Of a stretch of 64,000 nt of DNA, positions 24,579 to 35,539 are shown one piece after another. Positions within the stretch are counted from its first letter, which is position 1. Every line of letters begins with the position of its first letter. Below the pieces are notes generated by a model. It was not told the origin of the DNA and made no database searches. It was given only the letters and a program-made list of their open reading frames with translations. Where the stretch lies: the NCBI GenBank assembly GCA_039519185.1, contig CM076847.1, positions 78,219,100 through 78,283,099 of the forward strand, written 5' to 3'. Position numbers and translations under genes: made by a program. Origin of the DNA: Astragalus membranaceus. Lineage: Eukaryota > Streptophyta > Magnoliopsida > Fabales > Fabaceae.

Positions 24579-25692
24579 ATGGGTTGTTTCCTGCAATGTT
24601 TTGGTTTATCCACCAAAAGAAAGCGCAGAAAGACTCTCTACAAAGTCCTGGCTGCAGGAGGAGACCACGTAAGCACAACATATCACGCCTCTTCCATTTT
24701 CTTGATTCTTTATTGTACCATTTAAGAACAATTATACTCACATTTCAGCAAGATTATCAGTTACCACTCAAAAATATGTTATCTTGATTCTTGCAGAAAT
24801 ACGCAAGTTATGAAGTTCTTGCCATAACAGAAAAATCAATTATACCCTATTCTGAATTCAGGTTAGCAGCATTTATTCATTTATTTCTTCTCTCTTCCTT
24901 TTTCCTCAACATACCATGTGTGAATAGATTTATTTGATTTGATTTGATTGGATTGGATTTGTTAGGGGAGGAGGAGATGAACATAAGGAGAAGAATGTTG
25001 TGAAAAGCAAGAAGAAAAAGAAAGTTACCTTCAATTTGAATGTACAGATATATGAGCCAAACCCTAATTCTTATCAGGTATTGGATAATGAGGAAGAAGA
25101 AACTAAGGACACCACTGTGGAGGAATCAGAGGGAGAAGGATCTGCAGCCTTGGCAGTCACTTTCCCTTCCAATCACAGATATTCCAATTGCAGATATGAC
25201 TATGAGGAGGATGAAATAGAATACGAGGAATCTGACATTGATGATGATGATGAGTATGATTGGGATGATGATGATGATGATGGCAGTGATGAAAGTTTAG
25301 AGAATGGTGAGGCTGAAGTATATGCTGAAAACAGTAAACAGCAAGATTCATGCTATCCAAATGATGCTGAATTGAAATCCAATTTAAGTGGAAGAGACAG
25401 AAGCACAAACATGCATTCTGTTCTGATCCCTATAGAGAACCTCACTCAGTGGAAAGCCATCAAAGCAAAAGTTACATCAAGTAAACACAGGAGGAAGGAG
25501 AATGTTCCATCAGAGCAAAATACAAGCACGCCTTTAGTCTCTGAAGCAAGCTTGAATTTCTCGCCTCGCGTCTCAGAATCAAATGCCCTTCAGTCCAAGC
25601 CTCTATTACAAGAAATTGAAGTTGATGCTAGTCTTTCAAACTGGTTGGTTTCTCCTAAGTATAATGTCTCCAACACAATTCGTTGTCAATGA
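24579..25692 (+). CDS. Uncharacterised plant protein, MGC N-terminus and acidic middle, 293 aa
   Basis: The function is unknown. I recognise it as a conserved plant family by its sequence blocks only. Exons are 24579-24668, 24797-24861 and 24966-25692, with GT-AG introns and a continuous frame. The start (MGCFLQC) follows a GAGAAGA-repeat leader. Gly2-Cys3 suggests possible lipidation, an inference because position 6 is Gln rather than Ser/Thr. Then come a basic run (KRKRRK, residues 13-18), a Lys-rich block leading into KVTFNLNVQIYEP (about residues 71-83), a strongly acidic Asp/Glu stretch (about 131-168), a conserved NLTQWKAIKA block, and the C-terminal LSNWLVSP block. It lies tail-to-tail with the minus-strand gene at 26551-27454. 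Confidence 0.85.
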
Positions 25693-26550
25693 TGCGGCCG
25701 TGTGGTTGATGAAACAGAAACTTAGAAAACATTAACTGGTTAAAGAAGTACACAGGAAAGAGCAATATAATACTACCAGCCTGTTGGTGAGAAGAGGAGG
25801 AAGCATCAGATTTTGATGCTTCAGTTGATTGTTCATTAAGTAAAGAGTGAGTTGTGTGTCTAATTCTAATCCTGTACTTGTTTTGTTTTGGTTTGTGAAT
25901 GCCTATGATGTGATCAATGTAGTGTGGATTTGTCGTTGTTTTTGTATTCATTCATGTTGCAGCTATACAATTTGACAGTGAAAAGTAGTTCTTGTGTAGA
26001 CAATCTAAGCTATATAGGTTGATATATGAAAAATATAACTGCATACAAACTCCACAAAACCAAATAACCCTTTCATCAGAATCATTTGAGAACAAGTACT
26101 TATCATGAAAATTCATTCTGCATATTGAGGAACTAGGAAAATAAAATGAAAAAAAGACTGAACCTCCTGTTTAATTTGCAACATGAATACAGCACTTGAA
26201 TGCATAATTCTTAGAGAAGCATCAAAATGCTCATTTAGTTTTCATACATAGAAGCTGTTCCTCCTATCAGGACTACCAAAACCAAAATTGCTGGATGACA
26301 TGTTTTTACTTTGATCTGCATAGAGAACTCGCAACTCGCAAGGGTCTACCTAAGAAGTCATGTCAAAATCCAGTAAGATGAACTGGATCCAAACAATGGT
26401 AAGCATAAAGAGATGCTTATCTTGGTTGTTATTGGAGAGTTGGTCCCAAATCATTATATTTACTTCAAATTCAGGTTTTGCAGCCCCAAAAATGCTCCCT
26501 CGGTTAGTTCAGTAGGACATTTGAGACAGCTAAGCTTATCAATATCATCT
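25693..26550. other. 3' UTRs and spacer between convergent genes
   Basis: Non-coding. The left part is the 3' UTR of the plus-strand gene; the right part is the 3' UTR of the minus-strand gene. No other feature is seen. Confidence 0.45.
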
Positions 26551-27454
26551 CTACATTATTGAACAGATACAAGAATCGTCATCCTCCGAGTCACTATCAT
26601 CGCTGCACACACAATTGGGCGACCAAATGTGAGATTATTATGGATACATGACACATCAAGAGGAATGTTAGTAACAAACTTGTTGACACTCTTGAAAACA
26701 CTCTTTATGATTGATTAGTTTTGTTGTTTGAAAGACTTATCGGGAAATTAACCAATCATAAAAGTGTGTTGCTTGCATAGTTGCATTCCTCTTACAGTCA
26801 AATTTGTTTTGCTACAAATAAAGTCCTATTGCAAATACTTTGAACTTGTATGCCAAGTAGGCAAGAAAACCTTTTGCTTCAATCAATTTTAACCTCTGCA
26901 TTAGACATCTAATTGCAAAGGCTTCTAAATACTAAGGCATATCTTATTTCAAAAGTTCTTCATTGGTCACCCTTAGGAGAATATGCTGGTGTGAAAGAAC
27001 TTCTAAATACACAACACATTATTTGCATACAAATTTTATAACAAATAGATGCTACAAAATGATGCAACCTAGACCAATCAGTTCCTCATTCCTATTTCAA
27101 ATTGCTGTACCAGTCAGAGACTAGAAAGCTATATCAACTTATGTTGTTTCTCATTAACAGACATGCCATCATATTGCTTTTCAGAACAAAAGATTACTAA
27201 ACAAGTTACCTTGGCTCGAATTCTAACACCTCAACAAGCTTGTTTCCAAGAGTGTCATTCCACTGCACTCTCCTACATTTCTTATTCGAGTTTCGTGATA
27301 TTCCTCCTCTTCGGAGTGATAACAAAGAATTGGAATCACCATCATTATCTTTATTGACATCATCTTCAACCTTTTTACCATTTAAAGAAGCCACATCCAA
27401 CTCCACAGGTTTCTTCACGCAGCCATTAGTATCCTTATTGGACTCAGTATCCAT
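26551..27454 (-). CDS. Small acidic plant protein with C-terminal CaaX-like motif, 98 aa
   Basis: The function is unknown. Exon 1 is 27210-27454 and exon 2 is 26551-26602, with a 607-bp GT-AG intron that splits a Ser codon. The conserved block runs VQWNDTLGNKLVEVLEFEPS across the junction, followed by an acidic SDSEDDD run. The last residues are SCICSIM. The terminal tetrapeptide CSIM fits a CaaX prenylation box; that is an inference, since the motif is seen but modification is not proven. The start is the first ATG in frame; two TTG codons precede it and no upstream in-frame ATG is seen, so a further 5' exon cannot be excluded. The second exon is only 52 nt and easy to miss. Confidence 0.75.
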
Positions 27455-27479
27455 CAACAAAGAACTCTCTCCCAGGTCC

Positions 27480-28400
27480 GTTTGGTGAAACAGACCGAAG
27501 AAGAAGAATACAAAAAAAAATCAACCTAAAATTCAGGAAAATTTAGGATTTTGAAAGAAACCCATTGATCCCATTGACACAAAATCACAACCCAATTTCT
27601 GAATTCCGACAAAAATTGAGACTTTGGAGGAATCTAAGCATGGGTTGAACGCAGAGTAAAACAGGGGAAACAGAATGAAAATGAAAGGAAAAGTTGCTTT
27701 AAATTCCACCCAGAAGATGGAAGGGCAGTAAGAGAATCTGAGTGTGGAGAAAAATAAGAAAATGAGGGAAATTTGTATGGTTGGAAAGTGAAAGTAATCC
27801 ACAACCAGAATCTAAATGGATGCCCGTACAGTATCAGACGGTTCAGAATGCAAGTTTCTGCAATTTGAGAATAAAAGAAAAAAATCAGCAGGCACACACT
27901 CTAATTGTAAAGATCAAATGAAGATTTTATACAATAAGACAAGTGATGAAGATGTGCGTTTACTTTTGGGGGAAGGGAGATGGGGTTGTTGGTGGTTAAA
28001 TTCCTTTCCTTTCCTTGTCCTTAATGTCGAAGGTCAGAATGCATCTTTGTCTTGTCCTTAATGTCGAACAAAAATGACAATTATTTTTTATTTTTTGCAA
28101 TAATAAAATACAATTTTTTTGAGTTATCATGTCATTGGTGCGTAATATACATTGATTCTGTTGATGACTAATATAGTTCAGAATTTTTTTTGTCACCCCT
28201 AAGATTTAAACTCGAGTTTGCGGTGGAATCCGAACCAGTTATCACTTGGATTATTCCTTGTTGGTACAATTTTCGTAGAATGAACTTGTGCTGAACTACT
28301 TTGTTTTTATTATCTTATTTGTAACCAAAAAATCTTATTTGTTTTACTTTGTTATCTAACTTTGAAAAAAAGATTAATGGAGTTTCTTACATTATTTTTT
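27480..28400. other. Upstream region of the CaaX-protein gene
   Basis: 5' leader and promoter of the minus-strand gene, then AT-rich spacer. A direct repeat 'cttgtccttaatgtcga' occurs at about 28013 and 28051. No credible coding frame. Confidence 0.4.
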
Positions 28401-28403
28401 TCC

Positions 28404-28849
28404 GGCTTAAATGTACTTTTTGTCTCTTATTTTATCAAATTCGTAATTTTAATCTTCTTATTTAATTTTTCACAAATTTGATACCCAATTTTATCAAATC
28501 CACAATTTTAGTCCCCCTATTTTTTCTCGCAATTTTGATCCCAATTTTATCAAATTTGTAATTCTAGTCCCTCTTTAAATTGTCATCCAATGATTAAGCC
28601 ACCTAATGATTACGCCAGCACGACACATGTCTGCAACATAAGCATTTTCGTCAAAAATTGCATTGCAATTTAACATGGGAACCGACATTGGGAATTTGAT
28701 AAAGTTAGGGGATCAAAATTACGAGAAAAAATGGGAGGACTAAAATTGTAGATTTGATAAAATTAAGGATCAAAATTGCAAAAAAATAAAATAAAGTAAT
28801 TAAAATTACAAATTTGCTAAAATATAGGGACCAAAACTACTGTTAAGCC
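28404..28849. mobile_element. MITE with long inverted repeats, 446 bp
   Basis: The ends GGCTTAA (28404) and TTAAGCC (28849) are the termini of arms that pair imperfectly for over 150 bp (shared phrases attttatcaaatt, tttagtccc, caattttgat). No coding capacity. The flanks show no exact 9-bp duplication, so the superfamily is uncertain; it resembles the MULE-type elements elsewhere in the window. Confidence 0.65.
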
Positions 28850-28997
28850 TTATTTTTAATTTAAATTATCCCCAATGGATATTTGTTTAAAGGATTTTAA
28901 ACCCATTCATGGAATTCATAGATGGGAAAAGAATTCATGTTTGTTGTGGTATAAAAAATGATTTTTTTCCTTCAAGAATGCGATAGCCCATTTAACT

Positions 28998-29180
28998 CCA
29001 AGCTTGGGTGCAAGTGGTTAATGCACTACATCTAAAGAGGCAGATTCAGTTAGTACCTGAGTTTGATCTCTAGCGATGGAACAAATTGGAATTGGACTTT
29101 ACTTACCTCTCGACTGAACTCTGAATTATTCAAAGCCTTTTTCTCTCTAAACACCGGAGCGAGGTGAAACACCTCTGGAG
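28998..29180 (+). mobile_element. Possible SINE (tRNA-like head)
   Basis: The head 'gggtgcaagtggttaatgc' resembles a tRNA-type A box. About 45 bp on, 'gagtttgatctc' resembles a B box. The 3' limit and target duplication are not resolved, so the call is tentative. Confidence 0.35.
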
Positions 29181-29434
29181 CAAACAAAATATGATATCCC
29201 ATTTATATGGTTAAAAAGTGACAAACATTACAAAAGGTGTAAATATCAAGTCACAAATGGGGTACATTCATGCAATATCGAGAATAAAAACCGTAAGGGC
29301 CTAAATTGCTTTTGACTGCATGATTAACTACTATTCTACCAAGTCACATGCTAATATGAGTGGCATGAGCATAACATAGAACATTCTTCGTTCTGTCGGT
29401 GGACTATTTTAGAAGCATTTACAATTTACAACAA

Positions 29435-29518
29435 TTTACAACAACTTGTGGTATCGCATTACTTTTTTGTAACTCTTTCTTTTGTATGTAAAGAGATCTT
29501 CACACAAGTTGTTGTAAA
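29435..29518. repeat. 16-bp perfect inverted repeat
   Basis: tttacaacaacttgtg (29435-29450) is complementary to cacaagttgttgtaaa (29503-29518). It abuts the 32-bp hairpin that follows, so this is a two-hairpin cluster. Confidence 0.8.
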
Positions 29519-29589
29519 GTAGAAAATGTCGAGACTATTGCTATTCAAAGTAGATAATGAATAGCAATAGTCTCGACATTTTCTACTTT
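29516..29589. repeat. Perfect 32-bp hairpin with 10-nt loop
   Basis: The arms 29516-29547 and 29558-29589 are exactly complementary, with the loop aagtagataa. It could be a foldback-element remnant or a small-RNA precursor-like hairpin. No gene is adjacent. Confidence 0.9.
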
Positions 29590-30079
29590 AACCACCGACT
29601 TTGAAGTCTGAGTATCTAGATCGTACTGAGTCATCGGTCAATCATTTATCATTATATAAAGAGTTACCATTGTCCTGACTGAATACCATATTAATTTGGG
29701 TGGCCGTTGTGTGTTCTCTTTGACACGACTAAAAAATAAAGTAAAAATTCAAGCATGTGTAATGGGTTGTAATGTGTTAATATATTATTTATCAAGTGAG
29801 ACCTAACTCAACGGACAAATACTGAAATTATTGGGCCGAATATCATCATACAAATTCAAATCAAAAACCTTGCAATTGTGTGTGAGAATTTCAAGTGGCA
29901 CTTGCAACTCTATCTAGCTAAAAGAGGAAAAATACAAATCTTAATTCTATCTTAAATTGGTGTAAGTGCCCCTGTAAGTTTGCTTGAAAGGTTTGTAATA
30001 TAGCACCATCTTGTTATTAGATTGGAGTAACTACCGTGCTCCCATCCTATAGTGTATCACTTTGATTATAATAGAAAAA

Positions 30080-30110
30080 CTAGCATTTTACCTGTGCATA
30101 CGCACGGATG
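30080..30110 (-). mobile_element. Helitron 3' terminus (minus strand)
   Basis: Read on the minus strand: a GC hairpin (CCGTGC gtat GCACAG), about 10 bp of AT-rich sequence, then terminal CTAG followed by T. The element would extend to higher coordinates. Its other end is not identified, but the repeat-rich block up to about 32 kb may belong to it. Confidence 0.55.
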
Positions 30111-30219
30111 ATACTGTATGGTCAGTGTATTGCCATGAAGTCGTAATAGTAATTTGGAAGATATTTATAAGTTGTGAACAATGTCCAAAATGTATGATTT
30201 GAAATTCAAAGTGGAATAT

Positions 30220-31205
30220 GCATCTCCGTTGACAATCAGAATTACATTTATCCATAATAATGTATTTGGACATTAGAGGTAAAATATGCATCCCCGTTGG
30301 CCCTCCTGTTTGCATCCTCGTTGGCGCTCTCGTTATGACAAAAAAATTGGATAAAAAATTATGCAAAAAAATCTTTTTAAAAAAAACAGTTTAAAAAGAA
30401 AAATAATAAAAACTAACACGCGAGTGATACTGTATCTGTTATAATTTCGTACGAAATTATGAATATGTTGAAAGTTGCAAAATATAATAAAAAAAGGGAA
30501 AAACTTGATAAAAGGCTATATTTTAAAATTTATTAAAATAGTTGTGTTTGAAAAACTTTAAAAAAGGTCGGTACAATTCTTATAATGTTAATAATGGAGT
30601 AAAAATGAAGAAAAATGAAAATTAGATTTTAGATAAAATATGCATCCCCGTTGGCTCTCCCGTTTGCATCCCCGTTGGCCCTCCCATTGCCACTCGTGTT
30701 GGCATTTTACTCATTTTTAATAATTATAAAATAGTAATTTGGTAATTTTTTGTATTAGTTAAATTGATTGAGTAGTTTTAATAGAGAGGTTAATTTGGTA
30801 ATTTTAGTAGTTTTAATAGAGAGATCCCGTAAAATAAAATAGAAAGATTATAGTAAATAATAAATTTTAAATTATTTAGTTATTGAGTATAATATGAATT
30901 TAATAATTTAGTTTACTCATAATTTAGTTTTTTGGATTTTTTTTTTAAAATTTTGTTACACGTATGGGTATTTTGACAATATTTTTTTTGAGAAAAGGTT
31001 TTCTTTTTGACAATTAGCAGTGGTTAAATTGATTTTAGTAGTTTGAGTAAATTATAAAAATAAATAAAAAATGTTATTTTTTATAATAGTTGTGTTGGAA
31101 ATAGTCTAAAAAAAGTGGGTACTCTTGTTGGCACTTCCGTTGATGCTCTCGTTCATGCTCTCGTTGGCTCTATCATTGGCACTCATGTTGGCAGTCTTGT
31201 TGGAA
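30220..31205. repeat. Dispersed degenerate repeats of the 'cccGTTGGCnCTC' type
   Basis: Clusters of about 12-20 bp units (gcatccccgttggccctcc and variants such as cactcgtgttggca) occur at 30220-30335, 30643-30710 and 31117-31205, within otherwise AT-rich sequence. They look like a decayed minisatellite. No protein is supported. Confidence 0.6.
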
Positions 31206-31644
31206 AAAATAAGGATGAAAAAAAGACTTTTTTTTCTAAAAAAAACACATTTTAAAATTCTAATTAAATAAATTTTTTAAAATTATGAAGAAAGACTTTT
31301 TAAAAAAAAACAGGTTATAAAAAAAATTTAAAAAGTGTTTTAGTTTTTTTTTTTAAAAAATAAAGTTTTTTTATAAAAGAATAATTAAAAAAAAAAAGAA
31401 AACAGTTTTTTTTTTTAAAAAATGTATTCTGATAAATAAAAACACATTTTAAAATATTAATTAAATATAATTTTTAAAATTATGAAGAAAGACTTTTTAA
31501 AAAAAACACGTTATAAAAAAAATTAAAAAAGTGTTTTAATTAATTTTTTTTTAAAAAATACAGTTTTTTTTATAAAGAAATAATGTAAAAAAAGAAAAAA
31601 GAATTCTGAAAACAGTATTATGAAAAAGTGTTTTATTTTCTGAA

Positions 31645-31775
31645 AAAGCGCTGCAGAAACTGATAAAGCGCTGCAGAAACTGAAAAAACGCTGCAGAAAC
31701 TGATAAAACTTTTTCAGAATAAGCGCTGCAAAAACCGGGAAAAACGTTGCAAAAACTGATAAAGTGCTGCAAAAA
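31645..31775. repeat. About 21-bp tandem repeat (gcgctgcagaaactgataaa)
   Basis: Roughly six imperfect copies of 'cgctgcagaaactgataaag' run in tandem and decay to the right. They follow long poly-A/T tracts at 31200-31600. Confidence 0.75.
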
Positions 31776-32089
31776 ACTGTTTTTTTTTGTTTTTTTGGGG
31801 TAAAATGGCGAAAATAGCCCTAAGTTTGGACAAATGGCAAAATTCTACAATATGGCAAAATTCTACAATGTCTAATATTGACATTTTGCTATCTATAAAT
31901 TTAAATCTAGGGGGTAGTATGACGTCATCATTGATGTGGACCCTCCCACCAATGTTGGCGCCAATTCTCCCCCTTCCTCCAATTTGGCGCCATTTCTCCC
32001 TCCCCCTACCTCTCCTCTTTTTTCTTCTTCATATTTTCATCTGTAAATACGTGAAGTTTGTTACTCGTTAATCGGATTGGTTAAAAATG

Positions 32090-33110
32090 AAAATTAATTT
32101 CGTGATAAATTATGTAAAGTGTGATGCTAGCCATTGTGTTTTGAGGTGCTTTAGAGTCTGAAAAAAAAATTAGTTGTTCAAATACACAAAGTTTGTTCCT
32201 CAATAACTGACTTGTTGAAAGTAAATAGTAATTTTGTAATAAAATGCGTAAAGTGCAATGCAAAACAATGTGTTTTGGGGTACTTAAGCCGCGAGAAAAA
32301 AATAACTGTTCAAATACGCAGAGTTTGTTCTTCAGTAACCTGTTTGGTGAAAAAATTCATAACATATTTATAAAGTGTGATGCTAAGCAACGTGTTTTGA
32401 GATACTTCAGTGTTCGAAAAAAATAAGCGTTCAAATACTCAAAGTTCATTTCTCAATATCGAATTTTTTTTAACTGTTCGAATACGCAAAGTTTTTTGCC
32501 AAGTGATCAGTTTGGTGAAAAAAATTCATAACAAAAATAACTGTTCAAATACACAGAGTTTGTTACTTAGTAACCTATTTGGCGAAAAAAATTCATAACA
32601 TATTTATAAAGTGTGGTGCTAAGCAGCGTGTTTTGAGATACTTTAGTGTTCGGAAAAAATAACCGTTCAAATACTCAAAGTTCATTCCTCAATATCGAAA
32701 CTTTTTTTAACTGTTTGAATACACAAAGTTTGTTCCTCAATGATCAGTTTGGTGGAAAAAAATTCAAAACAAAATATGTAAAGTGTGATGCTAAGTAGTG
32801 TATTTTTTGATGCTTAGTGTTCGTAAAAAAATTTCAACTATTCAAATATGTAAATTTTGTGCCTCAATAACCGATTTGATTTGGTGAAAAAAATAATTTC
32901 GTGACAAAATACGTAAAGTGTGATGCTAAGCAGTGTGTTTTGAAATACTTTAGTGGTCAAAAAAATTAGCCATTCAAATACTCAAAGTTCATTCCTCAAT
33001 ATCGATTTTTTTTTTAGTTGTTAGAGTACGCAAAGTTTGTTTCTCAGTGATCGGTTTGGTGAAAAAAATTCAACACAAAATATATAAAGTGCGATGCTAA
33101 CATGTATCTC
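32090..33110. repeat. Irregular minisatellite, units about 125-235 bp
   Basis: The phrase 'aagtgtgatgctaagcag' (variants) recurs at about 32117, 32251, 32376, 32611, 32782, 32918 and 33089. Each is followed by 'tgttttgagatacttt', 'gttcaaata.tcaaagtt' and 'cagtttggtgaaaaaaatt'. Spacing varies because some units carry an extra sub-unit. No coding potential. Confidence 0.8.
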
Positions 33111-33373
33111 GACTGTGTTTTTTGCCGTTAATTTTGTGATCGTTTCTAATTCCCTTTAATTTGTGTGATAATTTTCAATCTATTCAACAAATTTTAGTAT
33201 TACAATAATTATCTATTAGTTAAAGTTTTGGTGCTAGTTGTAGTTGATTGTAGTTGATTTATACGTAACCTTTAAATAAAATATTAAAACACACCAGAAT
33301 TTAGCATACATCTGGTGTATCCGCAGAGGACAAGCATCACCTCCTAACTTGACACAATATGCTCCAGCAAACT

Positions 33374-33393
33374 CATGCATGTATGCCACGTAA
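33374..33393 (+). promoter_or_regulatory. RY-type element and ACGT-core motif upstream of caleosin
   Basis: CATGCATG (33374-33381) contains the RY/Sph core recognised by B3-domain seed regulators. CCACGTAA (33386-33393) contains an ACGT core like abscisic-acid response elements. They sit about 95 bp before the TATA box and about 200 bp before the ATG. Their use in vivo is inferred. Confidence 0.6.
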
Positions 33394-33470
33394 CTTGGTG
33401 GTGATTTGCTGGCTCTTGCTACTTTGTCCATCTATAAACCAATTAATACTTTTGTTTTGTTTTTCCTAGC

Positions 33471-33482
33471 TATATATATAAA
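33471..33482 (+). promoter_or_regulatory. TATA box of the caleosin gene
   Basis: TATATATATAAA lies 105 bp upstream of the start codon, leaving room for a transcription start near 33510. Confidence 0.65.
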
Positions 33483-33586
33483 TGCAGTTCATCCTCTACA
33501 AAATATGAAGTGAAAAGGTGCATAGAAAACCTTGAGAAGAAGATATCATATTCATATCATTGTGAGAAAAAGAAACAAATATCAAA

Positions 33587-34963
33587 ATGGCTGTAGAGAT
33601 GGAGAGGGAAGCATTGATAACTGAGGCTCATAATGCACCAGTTACTTCTCAGAGAAGGGTTAGAAACGACTTGGAAACTTCTCTTCCAAAGCCATGTAAG
33701 TTTTCAATTGTTCAATTTGAATTAATCCAATACCTCAAAATGACAATTAAGAAAAGTGAAACTTGTCTTCTTCCTCAGATATGGCCAGGGCATTGATAGC
33801 TCCTGATACAAGCCACCCACAAGGAACACCAGGTCACAGACATAACAACATGACTGTTCTTCAGCAGCATATTGCTTTTTTTGATCAAGATGATAATGGA
33901 ATCATTTATCCTTGGGAAACTTATGCAGGTAAAACTTTTCATTTCCAACCCCTTAATCTTATCTCATAATAGCCCAGAGAGTCGAATTTATGACCTGCTT
34001 CAAAACTCTTTCGGTATTCCAATACCTTAGTTTATGCTGGAACTCATGAATTCAGAGTTCTTCATACTAGTAGTAGTGAGGCTTTCAAATTGGTAGATGA
34101 TTCCTCTGGCTCTGACCTTATAAATAATATTTTCAGGGATGCGTGATCTTGGATTCAATATCATTGCATCAGTTATTATGGCCATTGGTATCAATGCTGC
34201 AATGAGTTACCCCACTCTGCCTGTGAGTCATTCTTTCTTATGATGATTGTTGTATGCATACATTTTGCATATTTATTAAGATTGAAGTTACAATAAAGTC
34301 TAACTTTTTGTGCAACTTAAAAAAACCCCACTTGAAAAAGTTTAGAATTGACATAGAATTGGAATTTTGACAGCATTGGTATCCTTCCCTCCTGTTTCCT
34401 ATCTACATACACAACGTGCATAGAATAAAGCATGGGAGTGACTCTGGAACATATGACACTGAAGGACGGTGAGTGATCATGATGCTCAGCTAAATTGAAT
34501 AATATTCATATCTATTACAACAATAGATCTTGCAAATATTTAACTATGAACCTCTTAAGTAAGACATTAATTTCTGTTTAACTATATTATTATAGTTATG
34601 TACCAGCAAATCTTGAGAACATATTTAGCAAATATGCTCATACAGTACCTGACAAGCTCACATTTGGAGAGATATGGAATATGACTGAGGGAAACCGAAA
34701 TGCATTTGATCCATTTGGCTGGTGAATTTCTGATTACTTATGTTCTATATATATTTTATACATGAGATGAGATGCTGACACATATGGAATGGTATAAATG
34801 TGTTTGCAGGGCTGCTGGTAAATTTGAATGGGGGGTTCTGTATATCCTGGCTAGGGATGAGGATGGTTTTTTGTCTAAAGAAGCTGTGAGAAGATGCTAT
34901 GATGGGAGTTTATTTGAATATTGTGCAAAAATGCAGGCTTCTAAATATGATAAAATGGGTTGA
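33587..34963 (+). CDS. Caleosin / peroxygenase (oil-body-associated, calcium-binding), 239 aa
   Basis: Caleosins anchor in the lipid-droplet or ER surface and many are haem peroxygenases acting on lipid hydroperoxides. Exons: 33587-33695, 33779-33928, 34137-34222, 34374-34468, 34596-34721, 34810-34963, total 720 nt with the stop. Seen in the protein: an EF-hand loop DQDDNGIIYPWE (residues 72-83); His67 just before it and His131 in IHNVHRIKHGSDSG, positions corresponding to the haem-ligand histidines of the family; a membrane hairpin (about 94-125) with the proline-knot region PTLPHWYPSLLFP; the block DPFGWAAGKFEW; and ARDEDGFLSKEAVRRCYDGS near the C-terminus. Length is typical. The gene is complete; its last exon is duplicated as a fragment at 46779. 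Confidence 0.95.
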
Positions 34964-35259
34964 AATTGAATTACAAATGTGAATCATGAAACCGTGAGAG
35001 ATTTTTAGTGGTGTGGATTGTGATTGAACAAAATAAAGAAAACTTAAATAGGAGCTGAGGTTTGGGATTGACTCATCTAATCTATTGGAGTATATGAATA
35101 ATGTAATAGTAGCATGTGAGACATAATATAATCTTTTACCTACGTATGAAAATGACTTTTTTTTTCACTAACAACTACAATTTCATTGAAAAGAATAAAG
35201 AAGACAAATGTATTAAAATAGTATTTATAGACTCACAAATCAAATCAATATCTAACATA
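34964..35259 (+). other. 3' UTR of caleosin and short spacer
   Basis: Non-coding. 'aataaag' at about 35031 is a possible poly(A) signal. Part of this sequence (up to about 35153) is preserved in the duplicated fragment at 47188-47292. Confidence 0.5.
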
Positions 35260-35264
35260 GCAAC

Positions 35265-35390
35265 CTTTCCAAAATAAAAAACAACCAACATGTCACATTG
35301 TTAATATTAATGAAAAAACAAACTAGAATCCCAAAATAAAAAACAACCAACATGTCATATTAATGAAAAAACAAACTAGAATCCCAAAAC
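35265..35390. repeat. Tandem duplication of about 60-70 bp
   Basis: The phrase 'ccaaaataaaaaacaaccaacatgtca' followed by 'ttaatgaaaaaacaaactagaatc' occurs twice in succession. The first copy has a small insertion (cattgttaa). Confidence 0.8.
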
Positions 35391-35539
35391 GCAACACTTC
35401 AGGGAGGAGATGCAGTCCTATTTGCGTGCCTTACAATACAGCATGTTCCTCTCTCTTGATAAACATGGTATCTCTGTGGTCGTAGCTCCAATTTCCTGAA
35501 AGTGATCCGACATTGCGACCGTAAAGAAAATCCTGAAAT

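Noticed and set aside
25157..25408. His-rich minus-strand frame opposite the acidic stretch
   Set aside because: It is the antisense of GAT/GAA codon runs in the MGC protein gene.
29516..29589. Calling the 32-bp hairpin a microRNA gene
   Set aside because: Perfect pairing and the short 10-nt loop fit a foldback repeat at least as well, and there is no expression or target evidence.
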